Below, one piece after another: positions 51,985-59,851 of a stretch of DNA of 64,000 bases. The stretch is from RGIG7450 sp045633565. Lineage in GTDB: Bacteria > Bacillota > Clostridia > RUG12999. The position numbers and the translations under genes were made by a program. Every line of letters begins with the position of its first letter. Position 1 is the first letter of the stretch. The stretch is taken from the NCBI GenBank assembly GCA_045633565.1, contig JAZQYO010000026.1, forward strand, positions 1-64,000, given 5' to 3'. The notes beneath the pieces were generated by a model, which searched no databases, was not told the origin of the DNA, and worked only from the letters and a program-made list of their open reading frames with translations.

Positions 51985-52835
51985 GAAATGTGCAAAAACT
52001 TGATGTAACAAAATTAAAGGAATTTGAAAATCATCCCTACAAGGTAAAACACGATGATGAAATGGAAATGCTGATTGAAAGCATAAAGGAACACGGGATT
52101 TTATCTCCTATCATCGTCAGACCACTTGAAAATGATGAATACGAAATAATCTCAGGGCACAGAAGGTTATTTGCAAGCAAACGGGCAGGACTTACGGAAG
52201 TTCCTGCTCTTGTTGTTGAATTGGATAGAGATAACGCCGCAATAGCACTTGTTGACAGTAATCTGCACAGAGATAACATTTCACTAAGCGAAAAAGCCTT
52301 TGCCTACAAATTAAAGATGGAAGCTATGAGCAGACAAGGACATAGGACAGATTTAACTTCGGGACAACTTGTCCCGAAGTCTGATGACAACAGAACATCT
52401 GCTGAAATCGGTGAGCCATACGGTGAAAGCTATAAAACCGTGCAACGCTACATACGGCTTACTTATCTACATCCTAAACTTTTGGAATATGTGGATGAAG
52501 GGCGAATTGCTTTCACTCCGGCAGTAGAACTTTCATATCTAAATGACATTGAACAACAAGACCTCATACAAACAATTGAGAGCGAGGATTGCACCCCTTC
52601 ATTATCTCAGGCGGTTCGTATGAAAAAGTTAAGTCAGCAAGGCTTGCTTGATGACGATAAAATCTTTGAGATTATGTCGGAGGAAAAAGCAAATCAAAAG
52701 GAACGGATTAAAATTCCGACTGAGCGTGTAAGGAAATACTTTCCCGAAAGCTATACTAAAGCACAAATCGAAGATGCTATTGTCAAGCTCTGCGAAGCCA
52801 ATTTCAAACGCAAGCAAAAGCAGCAGGAACGATAA
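51981..52835 (+). CDS. ParB/Spo0J-like partition protein
   Basis: A 284-residue protein: an N-terminal ParB CTPase-type domain (HDDEMEMLIESIKEHGILSPIIVRPL, ISGHRRLFASKRAG, NLHRDNISLSEKAFAYK), a central helix-turn-helix (GESYKTVQRYIRLTYLHPKLLEYV) and a Lys-rich tail. ParA is absent, as often on integrative elements. The ATG overlaps the relaxase stop. A 25-bp perfect palindrome lies inside its coding sequence at 52356-52380. Confidence 0.9.
   Translation: MRNVQKLDVTKLKEFENHPYKVKHDDEMEMLIESIKEHGILSPIIVRPLENDEYEIISGHRRLFASKRAGLTEVPALVVELDRDNAAIALVDSNLHRDNISLSEKAFAYKLKMEAMSRQGHRTDLTSGQLVPKSDDNRTSAEIGEPYGESYKTVQRYIRLTYLHPKLLEYVDEGRIAFTPAVELSYLNDIEQQDLIQTIESEDCTPSLSQAVRMKKLSQQGLLDDDKIFEIMSEEKANQKERIKIPTERVRKYFPESYTKAQIEDAIVKLCEANFKRKQKQQER
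52356..52380. repeat. Perfect 25-bp palindrome inside parB
   Basis: Arms ACTTCGGGACAA and TTGTCCCGAAGT around a single central C. It encodes the LTSGQLVPK stretch between the ParB domain and the HTH. It could be a parS-like centromere for the encoded ParB or another protein-binding site; no second copy was noticed in the window. Confidence 0.7.
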
Positions 52836-52870
52836 ATTAAATAAAATCTTGATGGAAGGAGAATGAAACA

Positions 52871-53029
52871 GTGAGTAACAAGAGCAATGTAATTCAAATT
52901 CCACAGCACGAGATTGATGCACTTGCTCGCTGTTTATTGCCTGACCTTATGGCTTTTTACGAAAGCGAAGAAGGGCAAAAAGAATTTGAACAATGGAAAA
53001 AGGACCTTGAAAACAAGGAAATTGAATAA
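52871..53029 (+). CDS. Small element protein, 52 aa
   Basis: Starts MSNKSNVIQIPQHEIDALA and is acidic and helical (CLLPDLMAFYESEEGQKEFEQW). It starts at GTG 52871 behind GGAAGGAG; the ATG nine bases earlier runs into a stop at once. It lies between parB and the serine recombinase, where similar short genes occur on clostridial elements. Function unknown. Confidence 0.65.
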   Translation: MSNKSNVIQIPQHEIDALARCLLPDLMAFYESEEGQKEFEQWKKDLENKEIE

Positions 53030-53136
53030 TTTTACTAACGGGCGTCGCTGATTGCGATGCCCGTTTTGCATCACACATTTGTACAATTAAAAAGTTAATG
53101 ATATAAAAGGTATATACCACGAAAGGAAGTGAATTT

Positions 53137-54651
53137 ATGAATGCGGTAATATATGCACGATATTCTTCGGACAATCAGCGTGAAGAATCTATCGAAGGTC
53201 AGCTCAGGGAATGTAAAGAATTTGCCGAAGCGAATGATATGATTATAGTTGATACTTACATAGACAGAGCGTTATCAGCAAAAACTGACAATCGCCCTGA
53301 ATTTCAGCGAATGATAAAAGAAAGTGCAAAGGGAGCTTTCGAATTAGTTATAGTTTGGAAATTAGACCGCTTTGCCCGTAACCGATATGACTCTGCACAT
53401 TATAAAGCGGTATTGCAGAAAAACGGCGTTAAAGTTGTTTCTGCAACAGAGAAAATCTCACAAACTCCCGAAGGCATTTTGCTTGAATCTTTGCTTGAAG
53501 GTATGGCAGAATACTACTCAGCAGAATTGGCAGAAAAGGTTACACGAGGACTTACCGAAAATGCCTTAAAATGCAAATACAACGGCGGAACCTTGCCAAT
53601 CGGGTATGCGATTGACGAAAATCAATTCTTTGTTATAGATCCTCTTACCGCACCTGCAGTATTGGATGCTTTCAAGCATTATGCAGAAGGTGCAACAATG
53701 CAGCAAATTACCGATGAATTAAATTTAAGAGGTGTTCGTACTAAAAAGAACACTCGGATTACATTAAATACAGTAACCCGAATGTTACACAACAGAAGAT
53801 ATATTGGCGAATACAAATACAGCGATATAACTACTCCAAACGGAATACCTCCGATAGTTCCGGTAGATTTATTTGAAAGGGTACAAGATATGATGAAAGC
53901 AAACAAAAAGGCTCCGGCAAAGCATAAAGCAGAAGATGAATATTTACTTACCACAAAACTTTTTTGCGGTAAATGCAAATGTCTTATGGCAGGCGAAAGC
54001 GGTACAAGCCATACAAAGCACGTTCATCGCTATTATAAGTGTGTCAGCGTAAAATATCACAGAGGATGCGACAAAAAGACGGTTCGCAAGGAATGGATTG
54101 AAGATATTGTAATCTCTTATTTAATGAAGATAATCTTTGATGATGACCTAATGGACAAATTGGCAGATGCACTTCTTATACATCTGCATAAAGAAAATGA
54201 CACTCTGCCGATTCTTCAAAAGCAGTTTGCAGAAACTCAAAAAAGTATTGATAATATGCTTAACGCAATTCAGCAGGGTATTTTTACAACCTCAACCAAA
54301 GAACGACTTGAAGCTCTTGAAAGAGAGAAAAGCGAATTATCCGTACAGATAATGAAAGAAGAATTGAGCAGACCTAATCTTACAAAAGAGCAAATACTCT
54401 TTTGGATACACAAATTCAGAAAACTCAATCCGAAAAAATTGGAGCATCGCAGAAGACTTATAAATAGTTTTCTCAATTCTGTTTACTTATTCGATGACAA
54501 AATTATAATTGATTGTAACTACAAAGACGGCACAGAAACTATTACTTTCGAGGAAATAGAAAATTCTGCCTTGGGTTCGGATTTAACATCACTCGCTGCA
54601 CCATATCGAAGCAAAGTCAGCTTTGCTTCGATTTTTTATGGGAAAACATAG
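53137..54651 (+). CDS. Large serine recombinase
   Basis: A 504-residue recombinase: a resolvase domain with the catalytic Ser in YARYSSDNQ (residue 9-10) and VWKLDRFARNRYD, a recombinase domain (GGTLPIGYAID to the DALADL region), a zinc ribbon (CGKCKCLMAGESG, YKCVSVKYHRGCDKK) and a coiled coil near 360-410. It integrates and excises elements at short att sites. It is the last gene of the element, 26 bp before the chromosomal flavodoxin gene, so one element end lies close to 54650. Confidence 0.95.
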   Translation: MNAVIYARYSSDNQREESIEGQLRECKEFAEANDMIIVDTYIDRALSAKTDNRPEFQRMIKESAKGAFELVIVWKLDRFARNRYDSAHYKAVLQKNGVKVVSATEKISQTPEGILLESLLEGMAEYYSAELAEKVTRGLTENALKCKYNGGTLPIGYAIDENQFFVIDPLTAPAVLDAFKHYAEGATMQQITDELNLRGVRTKKNTRITLNTVTRMLHNRRYIGEYKYSDITTPNGIPPIVPVDLFERVQDMMKANKKAPAKHKAEDEYLLTTKLFCGKCKCLMAGESGTSHTKHVHRYYKCVSVKYHRGCDKKTVRKEWIEDIVISYLMKIIFDDDLMDKLADALLIHLHKENDTLPILQKQFAETQKSIDNMLNAIQQGIFTTSTKERLEALEREKSELSVQIMKEELSRPNLTKEQILFWIHKFRKLNPKKLEHRRRLINSFLNSVYLFDDKIIIDCNYKDGTETITFEEIENSALGSDLTSLAAPYRSKVSFASIFYGKT

Positions 54652-54676
54652 ATTTTATGGAAGAGGATTTCAAATA

Positions 54677-55213
54677 ATGAGTAAAAAAGTTCTGGTTTTA
54701 TCTGGCAGTCCCCGCATAAATGGTAACTCAGATATTCTATGCGACGAATTTATGAGAGGGGCTATTGAAAATGGCAATGCTGTTGAAAAAATTCGTATTG
54801 CTGAAAAAAATATTGGCTTTTGCAGAGCCTGTTATGCTTGTAAAGATGCCGGCGTCTGTTTAGTCAAAGATGATATGGCAGAAGTTCTGCAGAAGATGAT
54901 TGATGCTGATATCATTGTTCTTGCAAGCCCCATATATTTTTATTCGGTTAATGCTCAGCTCAAGGCATTGATGGACAGAACATTTGCCCGTGGGTTGGAA
55001 ATAAAAAACAAAGAGTTTTATTACATAGTAACCGCCGGTGACTCAAGAACCGAATTTTCCTCAACAGCACTTGCATGTTTCCGTGGTTATGCCGACTGTT
55101 TTGAAGGCTCCCTGGAAATGGGCATCATCCGCGGCATGGGCGTGTCCGAAAAAGGTGACGTCAAAAATACCGAGGCAATGACAGAAGCCTATGAAATGGG
55201 TAAAAAAGTATAA
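54677..55213 (+). CDS. Flavodoxin-like FMN reductase family protein
   Basis: A 178-residue flavoprotein with the FMN phosphate loop SGSPRINGNSD, a Cys-containing loop GFCRACYACKDAGVC and the SPIYFYSVNAQLKALMDRTFA segment of the NADPH-dependent FMN reductase/iron-sulfur flavoprotein-like group. The ATG at 54677 behind GAGGATT is chosen; the longer frame runs into the recombinase end. It is the first chromosomal gene to the right of the mobile element, possibly with its natural promoter displaced. Confidence 0.9.
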   Translation: MSKKVLVLSGSPRINGNSDILCDEFMRGAIENGNAVEKIRIAEKNIGFCRACYACKDAGVCLVKDDMAEVLQKMIDADIIVLASPIYFYSVNAQLKALMDRTFARGLEIKNKEFYYIVTAGDSRTEFSSTALACFRGYADCFEGSLEMGIIRGMGVSEKGDVKNTEAMTEAYEMGKKV

Positions 55214-55220
55214 CCATCAC

Positions 55221-55530
55221 AAAAAGCACTTGCAACGGCGGTTGGTCTTAGGGAGAAATCGGTTTCCAGACCATATTTTTAGTTTATACTTCATCAAAAA
55301 GCACCGTAATACGCCAGTATTACGGTGCTTTTAATCTTTGTCTAATTCTAAAAATCTGATTTTGTAAACTGACATTGCATCATAAAAAACATTATTTTGT
55401 GTACAGAGTTAGGAAAAACCTTGCAGAAATCCTGGTGGATTTTAAAAGGTTTTGACAACACTATGTGCCAAAATTATGCTTTTTGGACGATTAATCCCTA
55501 ACACCAACCGCCGAACGCAAGTGCTTTTTT
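55221..55530. repeat. TIR element copy 2 inside a terminator loop
   Basis: Core 55236-55513 (278 bp) with CGGCGGTTGGT...TTAGGGA ends inverted at the right (TCCCTAA...ACCAACCGCCG). The internal hairpin reads GCACCGTAATAC / GTATTACGGTGC where copy 1 has GCATGG / CCATGC, so both arms changed together. Flanks AAAAAGCACTTGC and GCAAGTGCTTTTTT pair outside it, equal to the unbroken terminator at 25936-25967. It lies between convergent genes ending at 55213 and 55537. Confidence 0.8.
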
Positions 55531-55536
55531 CTGTAG

Positions 55537-56241
55537 TTACACATTTTCAAATGTTCCGGCGACACAGATTTCTTTTTCTTTTGTCTGCATATGCACATAA
55601 AATCCGCCGGGAATTTCTTTTGTGCACACCTGGAGCTCATCTCCGAGGTATGCCTGTTTTTTATAGAGCAATTTAACATCGGTAAACTGAAAATCAAAGG
55701 GCAGTGCATCCATTAAAAGCTCTGCGCCTTTCTGATTATTAAGATGCCCGTTTGTGTCAATTTCCTTATTTGCTATTTTCACTGTATACTCAGGCACTTC
55801 AATTTCAAACAGGGGCGCTTTTTTATATTCAAAGAATTCATCTTCAAACTGGAAAAATTCATAAGCGTCAAACATCTCAGCAGGAATTCTACCGATTTTA
55901 TTTTTCCCGGTATCAAACAAGAACCAGTTTGCAATTGATTTTGCAACAACTTCTCCATTTTGGCGGATAAAACATCCTCTTGCGGAGGTTGTTCCCTTAA
56001 GACTTTTAACCGCAGTTGCAACTTCGACCGGTTCCCCCGTCTTAACCGGTTTTTCAAACCGGGCATTTATCCCCTGCATCAGCCACGCCAAATTCATATT
56101 TTTCAGCGTCAGCATATCATATCCGCACCGTGCAGAATCTTTGGTCGAAACATCTTGAATCATATCAAGCACCGAGCTTACCTTAATATTCTCAAAATCT
56201 TTATAATCACCGTATCTCGTTTCATATTTAAAAGTAAACAT
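55537..56241 (-). CDS. Acyl-ACP thioesterase
   Basis: A 234-residue double hot-dog protein of the acyl-ACP thioesterase family: first half with VLDMIQDVSTKDSARCGY and NLAWLMQGINARF, second half with the ANKEIDTNGHLNNQKGAELLMDAL segment holding the catalytic Asn/His. It releases fatty acids from ACP. GAGAGAGGAAAT precedes the ATG at 56241. It stands next to, and 24 bp after, the PdxR-like gene on the same strand. Confidence 0.92.
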   Translation of the reverse strand: MFTFKYETRYGDYKDFENIKVSSVLDMIQDVSTKDSARCGYDMLTLKNMNLAWLMQGINARFEKPVKTGEPVEVATAVKSLKGTTSARGCFIRQNGEVVAKSIANWFLFDTGKNKIGRIPAEMFDAYEFFQFEDEFFEYKKAPLFEIEVPEYTVKIANKEIDTNGHLNNQKGAELLMDALPFDFQFTDVKLLYKKQAYLGDELQVCTKEIPGGFYVHMQTKEKEICVAGTFENV

Positions 56242-56265
56242 ATTTCCTCTCTCTATTTTATTAAA

Positions 56266-57315
56266 TTACTTTAACTTTCTTCTCATTCTGTTAAGATGTC
56301 TTTCAAAATTTCCGCTTGAAATAAACTCAGCAAGGATATGCTGGTCAAGCACAGGAACAGAACATGAAAATTCTCCCAGCTTCTTTTCATAAACCGGAAT
56401 AAGTGCTGTAGGCAGAATCATATACCCCATTCTCATGGACGGAGAAAGACTTTTTGAAAAAGTATTTATATATATGACAGACTCTCCTCTGTCCATCGAA
56501 TACAGCGACTCTATGGGCTGACCGGGAATGAAAAATTCGCTGTTAAAATCATCTTCCACTATATAACGGTCTTTTTTTGCCCATTTTAAGTATTCATACC
56601 GTTTTAGTGCAGAAGTTGTTACGCCCGTCGGATAACTTTTAAAAGGTGTTACATGCAGAACATTAATCACACCTCCATAAAGCTCGTTTTTGTCAATTCC
56701 GTCACTGCCCATTTTAAGCTTTTTTATCTTTGCTCCCTCGGCGGTGTAAACCGCTTCAATCTGCTCATAAGACGGATTTTCTATCCCGTACACTTTATCT
56801 CTGCCCAGTATTTTTACCACAGTTTCGTAAAGCTGCTCGGAACCCGAGCCGATAATAATCCTTTCCGGCGCTGCAACCATTCCGCGGTATCTTAACAGAT
56901 AGTCCGCAATGGCATTACGCAGCACTTCGCACCCCTTGTTGGGTGATTTTATAAACAACCGTTCTCCCTTTTCCGATATAACCTTACGGATTGTTTTAAA
57001 CCACACCGAATATTCAAAATCATGCGGCTGGATTGCAGCCGTGTTTTCTTCAAGATAGGAAAATGCAGGCTCAATGTTTTTTTCTGCCGTCGGAAAAATA
57101 TTAATTTCGCAGACAAAATATCCGCTTCGCTGACGGGAAATTATATATCCCTCATCAATCAGCATGTTGTAGGCTTTTTCAACCGTTACAACGCTGCATC
57201 CCGTGCGGTCTGCCTCAGTCCGTTTTGATGGCAGCTTTTCGCCTGCTTTATATTCGCCGCTGATTATTTTATTTTTTATGGTCCTGTATATTCCCAAATA
57301 CTTTTTATCTTTCAT
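56266..57315 (-). CDS. PdxR/MocR-like GntR-aminotransferase regulator, short at C-terminus
   Basis: A 349-residue protein: a GntR winged helix (about 1-70; GEKLPSKRTEADRTGCSVVTVEKAYNMLIDEGYI) and a fold-type I aminotransferase-like domain with IENPSYEQIEA, VEDDFNSEF and the PLP-Lys motif NTFSKSLSPSMRMGY. Full relatives have about 440-480 residues; here the stop comes right after the HLNRMRRKLK helix, so the small C-terminal PLP subdomain is missing. It is divergent from pyridoxamine kinase and an ECF transporter gene, and so is probably their PLP-sensing regulator, if still active. Confidence 0.88.
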   Translation of the reverse strand: MKDKKYLGIYRTIKNKIISGEYKAGEKLPSKRTEADRTGCSVVTVEKAYNMLIDEGYIISRQRSGYFVCEINIFPTAEKNIEPAFSYLEENTAAIQPHDFEYSVWFKTIRKVISEKGERLFIKSPNKGCEVLRNAIADYLLRYRGMVAAPERIIIGSGSEQLYETVVKILGRDKVYGIENPSYEQIEAVYTAEGAKIKKLKMGSDGIDKNELYGGVINVLHVTPFKSYPTGVTTSALKRYEYLKWAKKDRYIVEDDFNSEFFIPGQPIESLYSMDRGESVIYINTFSKSLSPSMRMGYMILPTALIPVYEKKLGEFSCSVPVLDQHILAEFISSGNFERHLNRMRRKLK

Positions 57316-57408
57316 CTGGTTATATAAAAAACTCCTTTTTTGGATATTTAACTATTATCAGTTTTATATTATAATACAAAAAAATAAGCTTGTAAAGGAG
57401 TTTTTGTT

Positions 57409-58239
57409 ATGAATTATAAAAGAATACTCACCATTCAGGATATTTCATGTGTCGGTCAGTGTTCACTGACTGTTGCACTTCCCATTCTTTCCGCCTGCGG
57501 AATTGAAACTGCGGTCCTTCCGTCGGCTGTTTTGTCGACACATACTGCGGGTTTTTCAGGCTACACCTTCCGCGACCTTACGGACGATATGCCTGAGATT
57601 GCAGCGCACTGGCAGAAGGAAAATATTAAGTTTGATGCCGTTTACACAGGCTATCTTGGCAGCGCAAAACAGATAGATTATGTTGCCGATATTTTTGCCA
57701 CCTGCGGCAATAATGTCTGCATCAAGATTGTTGACCCTGCAATGGCAGACGGCGGCAAGCTTTATCCCGGTTTTGATGAAAAGTTTGTTGATGCCATGAA
57801 AACTCTGTGCGCAAAAGCAGATTTTGTTCTTCCCAATATAACAGAAGCGTGCTTTTTAACCGGAATGGAATACAAAACCGAATATGACCGTGCATACATA
57901 GACACTCTCATAGAAAAACTTATTAATATCGGATGCAAGAACATAGTTTTAACGGGCGTTTCATATCAGGCAGGTAAAACAGGTATAGTTGTTTACGAAA
58001 ACGATACCTATTCATATTACGAGCATGAACTTCTGCCCAACAGTTGCCATGGTACGGGAGATATTTACGCTTCTGCCTTTGCAGGCGCTCTGACACGTGG
58101 CAAAAGCGCTTATGACGCTGCAAAAATCGCAGGTGACTATGCCGTTTTATGTATTAAGGCAACCGCCGGTGATGATTCTCACTGGTATGGCGCAAAATTT
58201 GAGCCTGTGCTCGGAGAACTTATAAAATCACTTGCATAA
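57409..58239 (+). CDS. pdxY: Pyridoxamine/pyridoxal kinase
   Basis: A 276-residue ribokinase-fold enzyme with the pyridoxal-kinase opening ILTIQDISCVGQCSLTVALPILSACG, VDPAMADGGKLY, and the catalytic anion-hole motif NSCHGTGDIYASAFAGAL. It phosphorylates vitamin B6 vitamers to give PLP precursors. AAAGGAG precedes the ATG. It is divergent from the PdxR-like regulator and overlaps or abuts the ECF transporter gene, a B6 salvage unit. Confidence 0.93.
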   Translation: MNYKRILTIQDISCVGQCSLTVALPILSACGIETAVLPSAVLSTHTAGFSGYTFRDLTDDMPEIAAHWQKENIKFDAVYTGYLGSAKQIDYVADIFATCGNNVCIKIVDPAMADGGKLYPGFDEKFVDAMKTLCAKADFVLPNITEACFLTGMEYKTEYDRAYIDTLIEKLINIGCKNIVLTGVSYQAGKTGIVVYENDTYSYYEHELLPNSCHGTGDIYASAFAGALTRGKSAYDAAKIAGDYAVLCIKATAGDDSHWYGAKFEPVLGELIKSLA

Positions 58240-58255
58240 AAAGGAGTGTAACCAA

Positions 58256-58765
58256 ATGTCACAATCAACCAGAACTACATATCGTCTTTGCTTAGCGGCT
58301 GTTTTTATGGCACTCAACATTGCTATGAGTTCATTTGGAATCCCCGTTCCGGGAGGTCATTTGTACCTGAATGACGTCATAATCTGTACTGCTGCAATCA
58401 TTCTCGACCCCTTTTCCGCTTTCGCAGTAGGAGGTATAGGTGCCTTTTTGGGCGATTTACTCTTTTATCCTTTGCCTATGTTTGTATCCCTTGTAACACA
58501 CGGTCTGCAGGCAGTTGTTATTTCCGTTTTTTCTCATCACGTGCTGAAAAAACATCCTGTTATTTCTTCAGGAATCGGAGTAACCTTGGGTGCAATTATA
58601 ATGATTGTCGGATATTCGTTGGGCAGAGCATTTATCTACAGCACACCTGAGTATGCAATTCTGAAACTTCCTTACCAGGTCCTTCAGGCTGTTGTAGGTG
58701 CAGTTGCAGGAATGCTCATTTGCTGGAAACTCCGTCTTGTAGCATATCTGAATAAAAACAAATAA
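58256..58765 (+). CDS. ECF transporter S component (probably vitamin B6)
   Basis: A 169-residue membrane protein with five or six helices and the S-component N-terminal AAVFMALNIAMSS region, a loop GIPVPGGHLYLNDVIICTAA and the FAVGGIGAFLGDLL segment. The ATG at 58256 behind AAGGAGTG is chosen. It would bind a vitamin and use the shared EcfA-A'-T module encoded elsewhere. B6 as substrate is inferred from the kinase gene 16 bp upstream. Confidence 0.88.
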   Translation: MSQSTRTTYRLCLAAVFMALNIAMSSFGIPVPGGHLYLNDVIICTAAIILDPFSAFAVGGIGAFLGDLLFYPLPMFVSLVTHGLQAVVISVFSHHVLKKHPVISSGIGVTLGAIIMIVGYSLGRAFIYSTPEYAILKLPYQVLQAVVGAVAGMLICWKLRLVAYLNKNK

Positions 58766-58828
58766 TTAAACTTGATTAATTCTGCTAATTTTCAATTGTC
58801 CCCCACCTGTATTTTTTAATAAAAAAGG

Positions 58829-58857
58829 TTGTAAATGTAGAATTTTTGTGATATACT
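58829..58857 (+). promoter_or_regulatory. Promoter of the cysteine synthase gene
   Basis: TTGTAA (58829-58834), 17-bp spacer, TATACT (58852-58857), about 28 bp ahead of the start. No T-box or other riboswitch was noticed in this region. Confidence 0.65.
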
Positions 58858-58885
58858 GTATATAATTTTCTTAGAGGTGAAAGTA

Positions 58886-59815
58886 ATGGTATATAACAAT
58901 ATTCTCGAAGCATTGGGAAACACACCCATGATAAAGCTCATACATATCCCCGACGCCGACTGTGCAGACATTTTAGTCAAGTTTGAAGGTCTAAATGTGG
59001 GCGGCTCAATTAAAACACGTACCGCTTACAATATGATTTGCGCAGCAGAAAAAGCGGGTATAATAAATAAAGATACCATTATCGTTGAACCCACAAGCGG
59101 CAATCAGGGCATTGGTCTTGCGCTTGTAGGTGCGGTAAAGGGTTATAAAACAAAAATCATCATGCCCGACTCGGTTAGTGAAGAACGTCGAAAACTTGTA
59201 CGCCACTATGGTGCAGAGGTTATTTTGGTTCACGATGCGGAAAACATTGGTTTATGTATTGAAGAATGTTTAAATCTTGCTCTCAAAATGCAGGCTGAGG
59301 ATAAAAATGTGTTTGTCCCCCAGCAGTTTGAAAATCCTGCAAATCCGCAGATTCAGCGTGAGCAAACAGCTGTTGAGATTTTAAATCAGGTAAACGGTCC
59401 CATTCACGGGTTCTGCTCAGGAATAGGTACGGGCGGCACCATAACCGGTATTGGTGAGGTTTTAAAGGAAGCAAATCCTGACATTGAAATTTGGGCAGTT
59501 GAGCCGGAGGACGCTGCAATACTGTCGGGCGGGTCAATCGGAACGCATCTGCAGATGGGCATTGGCGACGGTATTATCCCTAAAATTTTAAATCAGGATA
59601 TTATTGACGATATCTGCATTATAAACGACCGGGAAGCTATACAGACCTCTAAAGACCTTGCTTCAAGAGAAGGTATTATGTGTGGAATTTCAAGTGGCAC
59701 AAACGTTGCCGCTGCAATAAAACTTGCTAAAAAGCTGGGCAGGGGTAAAACGGTTGTAACCGTCCTTCCCGATACTGCCGAAAGATACTTCTCCACACCA
59801 CTTTTTGACGAATAA
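58886..59815 (+). CDS. cysK: Cysteine synthase (O-acetylserine sulfhydrylase type)
   Basis: A 309-residue fold-type II PLP enzyme: GNTPMIKL at the start, the PLP Lys in GGSIKTRTA, PTSGNQGIGLALVG, the GTGGTITGIGEVLKE phosphate loop and the C-terminal GISSGTNVAAA. It makes cysteine from O-acetylserine and sulfide. The usual CysK motif is SVKDR; SIKTR is a variant seen in some clostridial relatives, so another beta-replacement substrate is possible. The ATG at 58886 behind AGAGGTG is chosen. Confidence 0.9.
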   Translation: MVYNNILEALGNTPMIKLIHIPDADCADILVKFEGLNVGGSIKTRTAYNMICAAEKAGIINKDTIIVEPTSGNQGIGLALVGAVKGYKTKIIMPDSVSEERRKLVRHYGAEVILVHDAENIGLCIEECLNLALKMQAEDKNVFVPQQFENPANPQIQREQTAVEILNQVNGPIHGFCSGIGTGGTITGIGEVLKEANPDIEIWAVEPEDAAILSGGSIGTHLQMGIGDGIIPKILNQDIIDDICIINDREAIQTSKDLASREGIMCGISSGTNVAAAIKLAKKLGRGKTVVTVLPDTAERYFSTPLFDE

Positions 59816-59822
59816 TACAGAA

Positions 59823-59851
59823 TAAGACGGGTAACTTACCCGTCTTATTTT
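59823..59851. terminator. Bidirectional terminator after cysK
   Basis: AAGACGGGTAA pairs with TTACCCGTCTT, with A-rich left and T-rich right tails, between convergent cysK and the SLC13 permease gene. The permease stop lies within its T-tract. Confidence 0.85.

Noticed and set aside
58766..58885. T-box or SAM riboswitch ahead of cysteine synthase
   Set aside because: Only a promoter and a short leader are present; there is no room or motif for either riboswitch.
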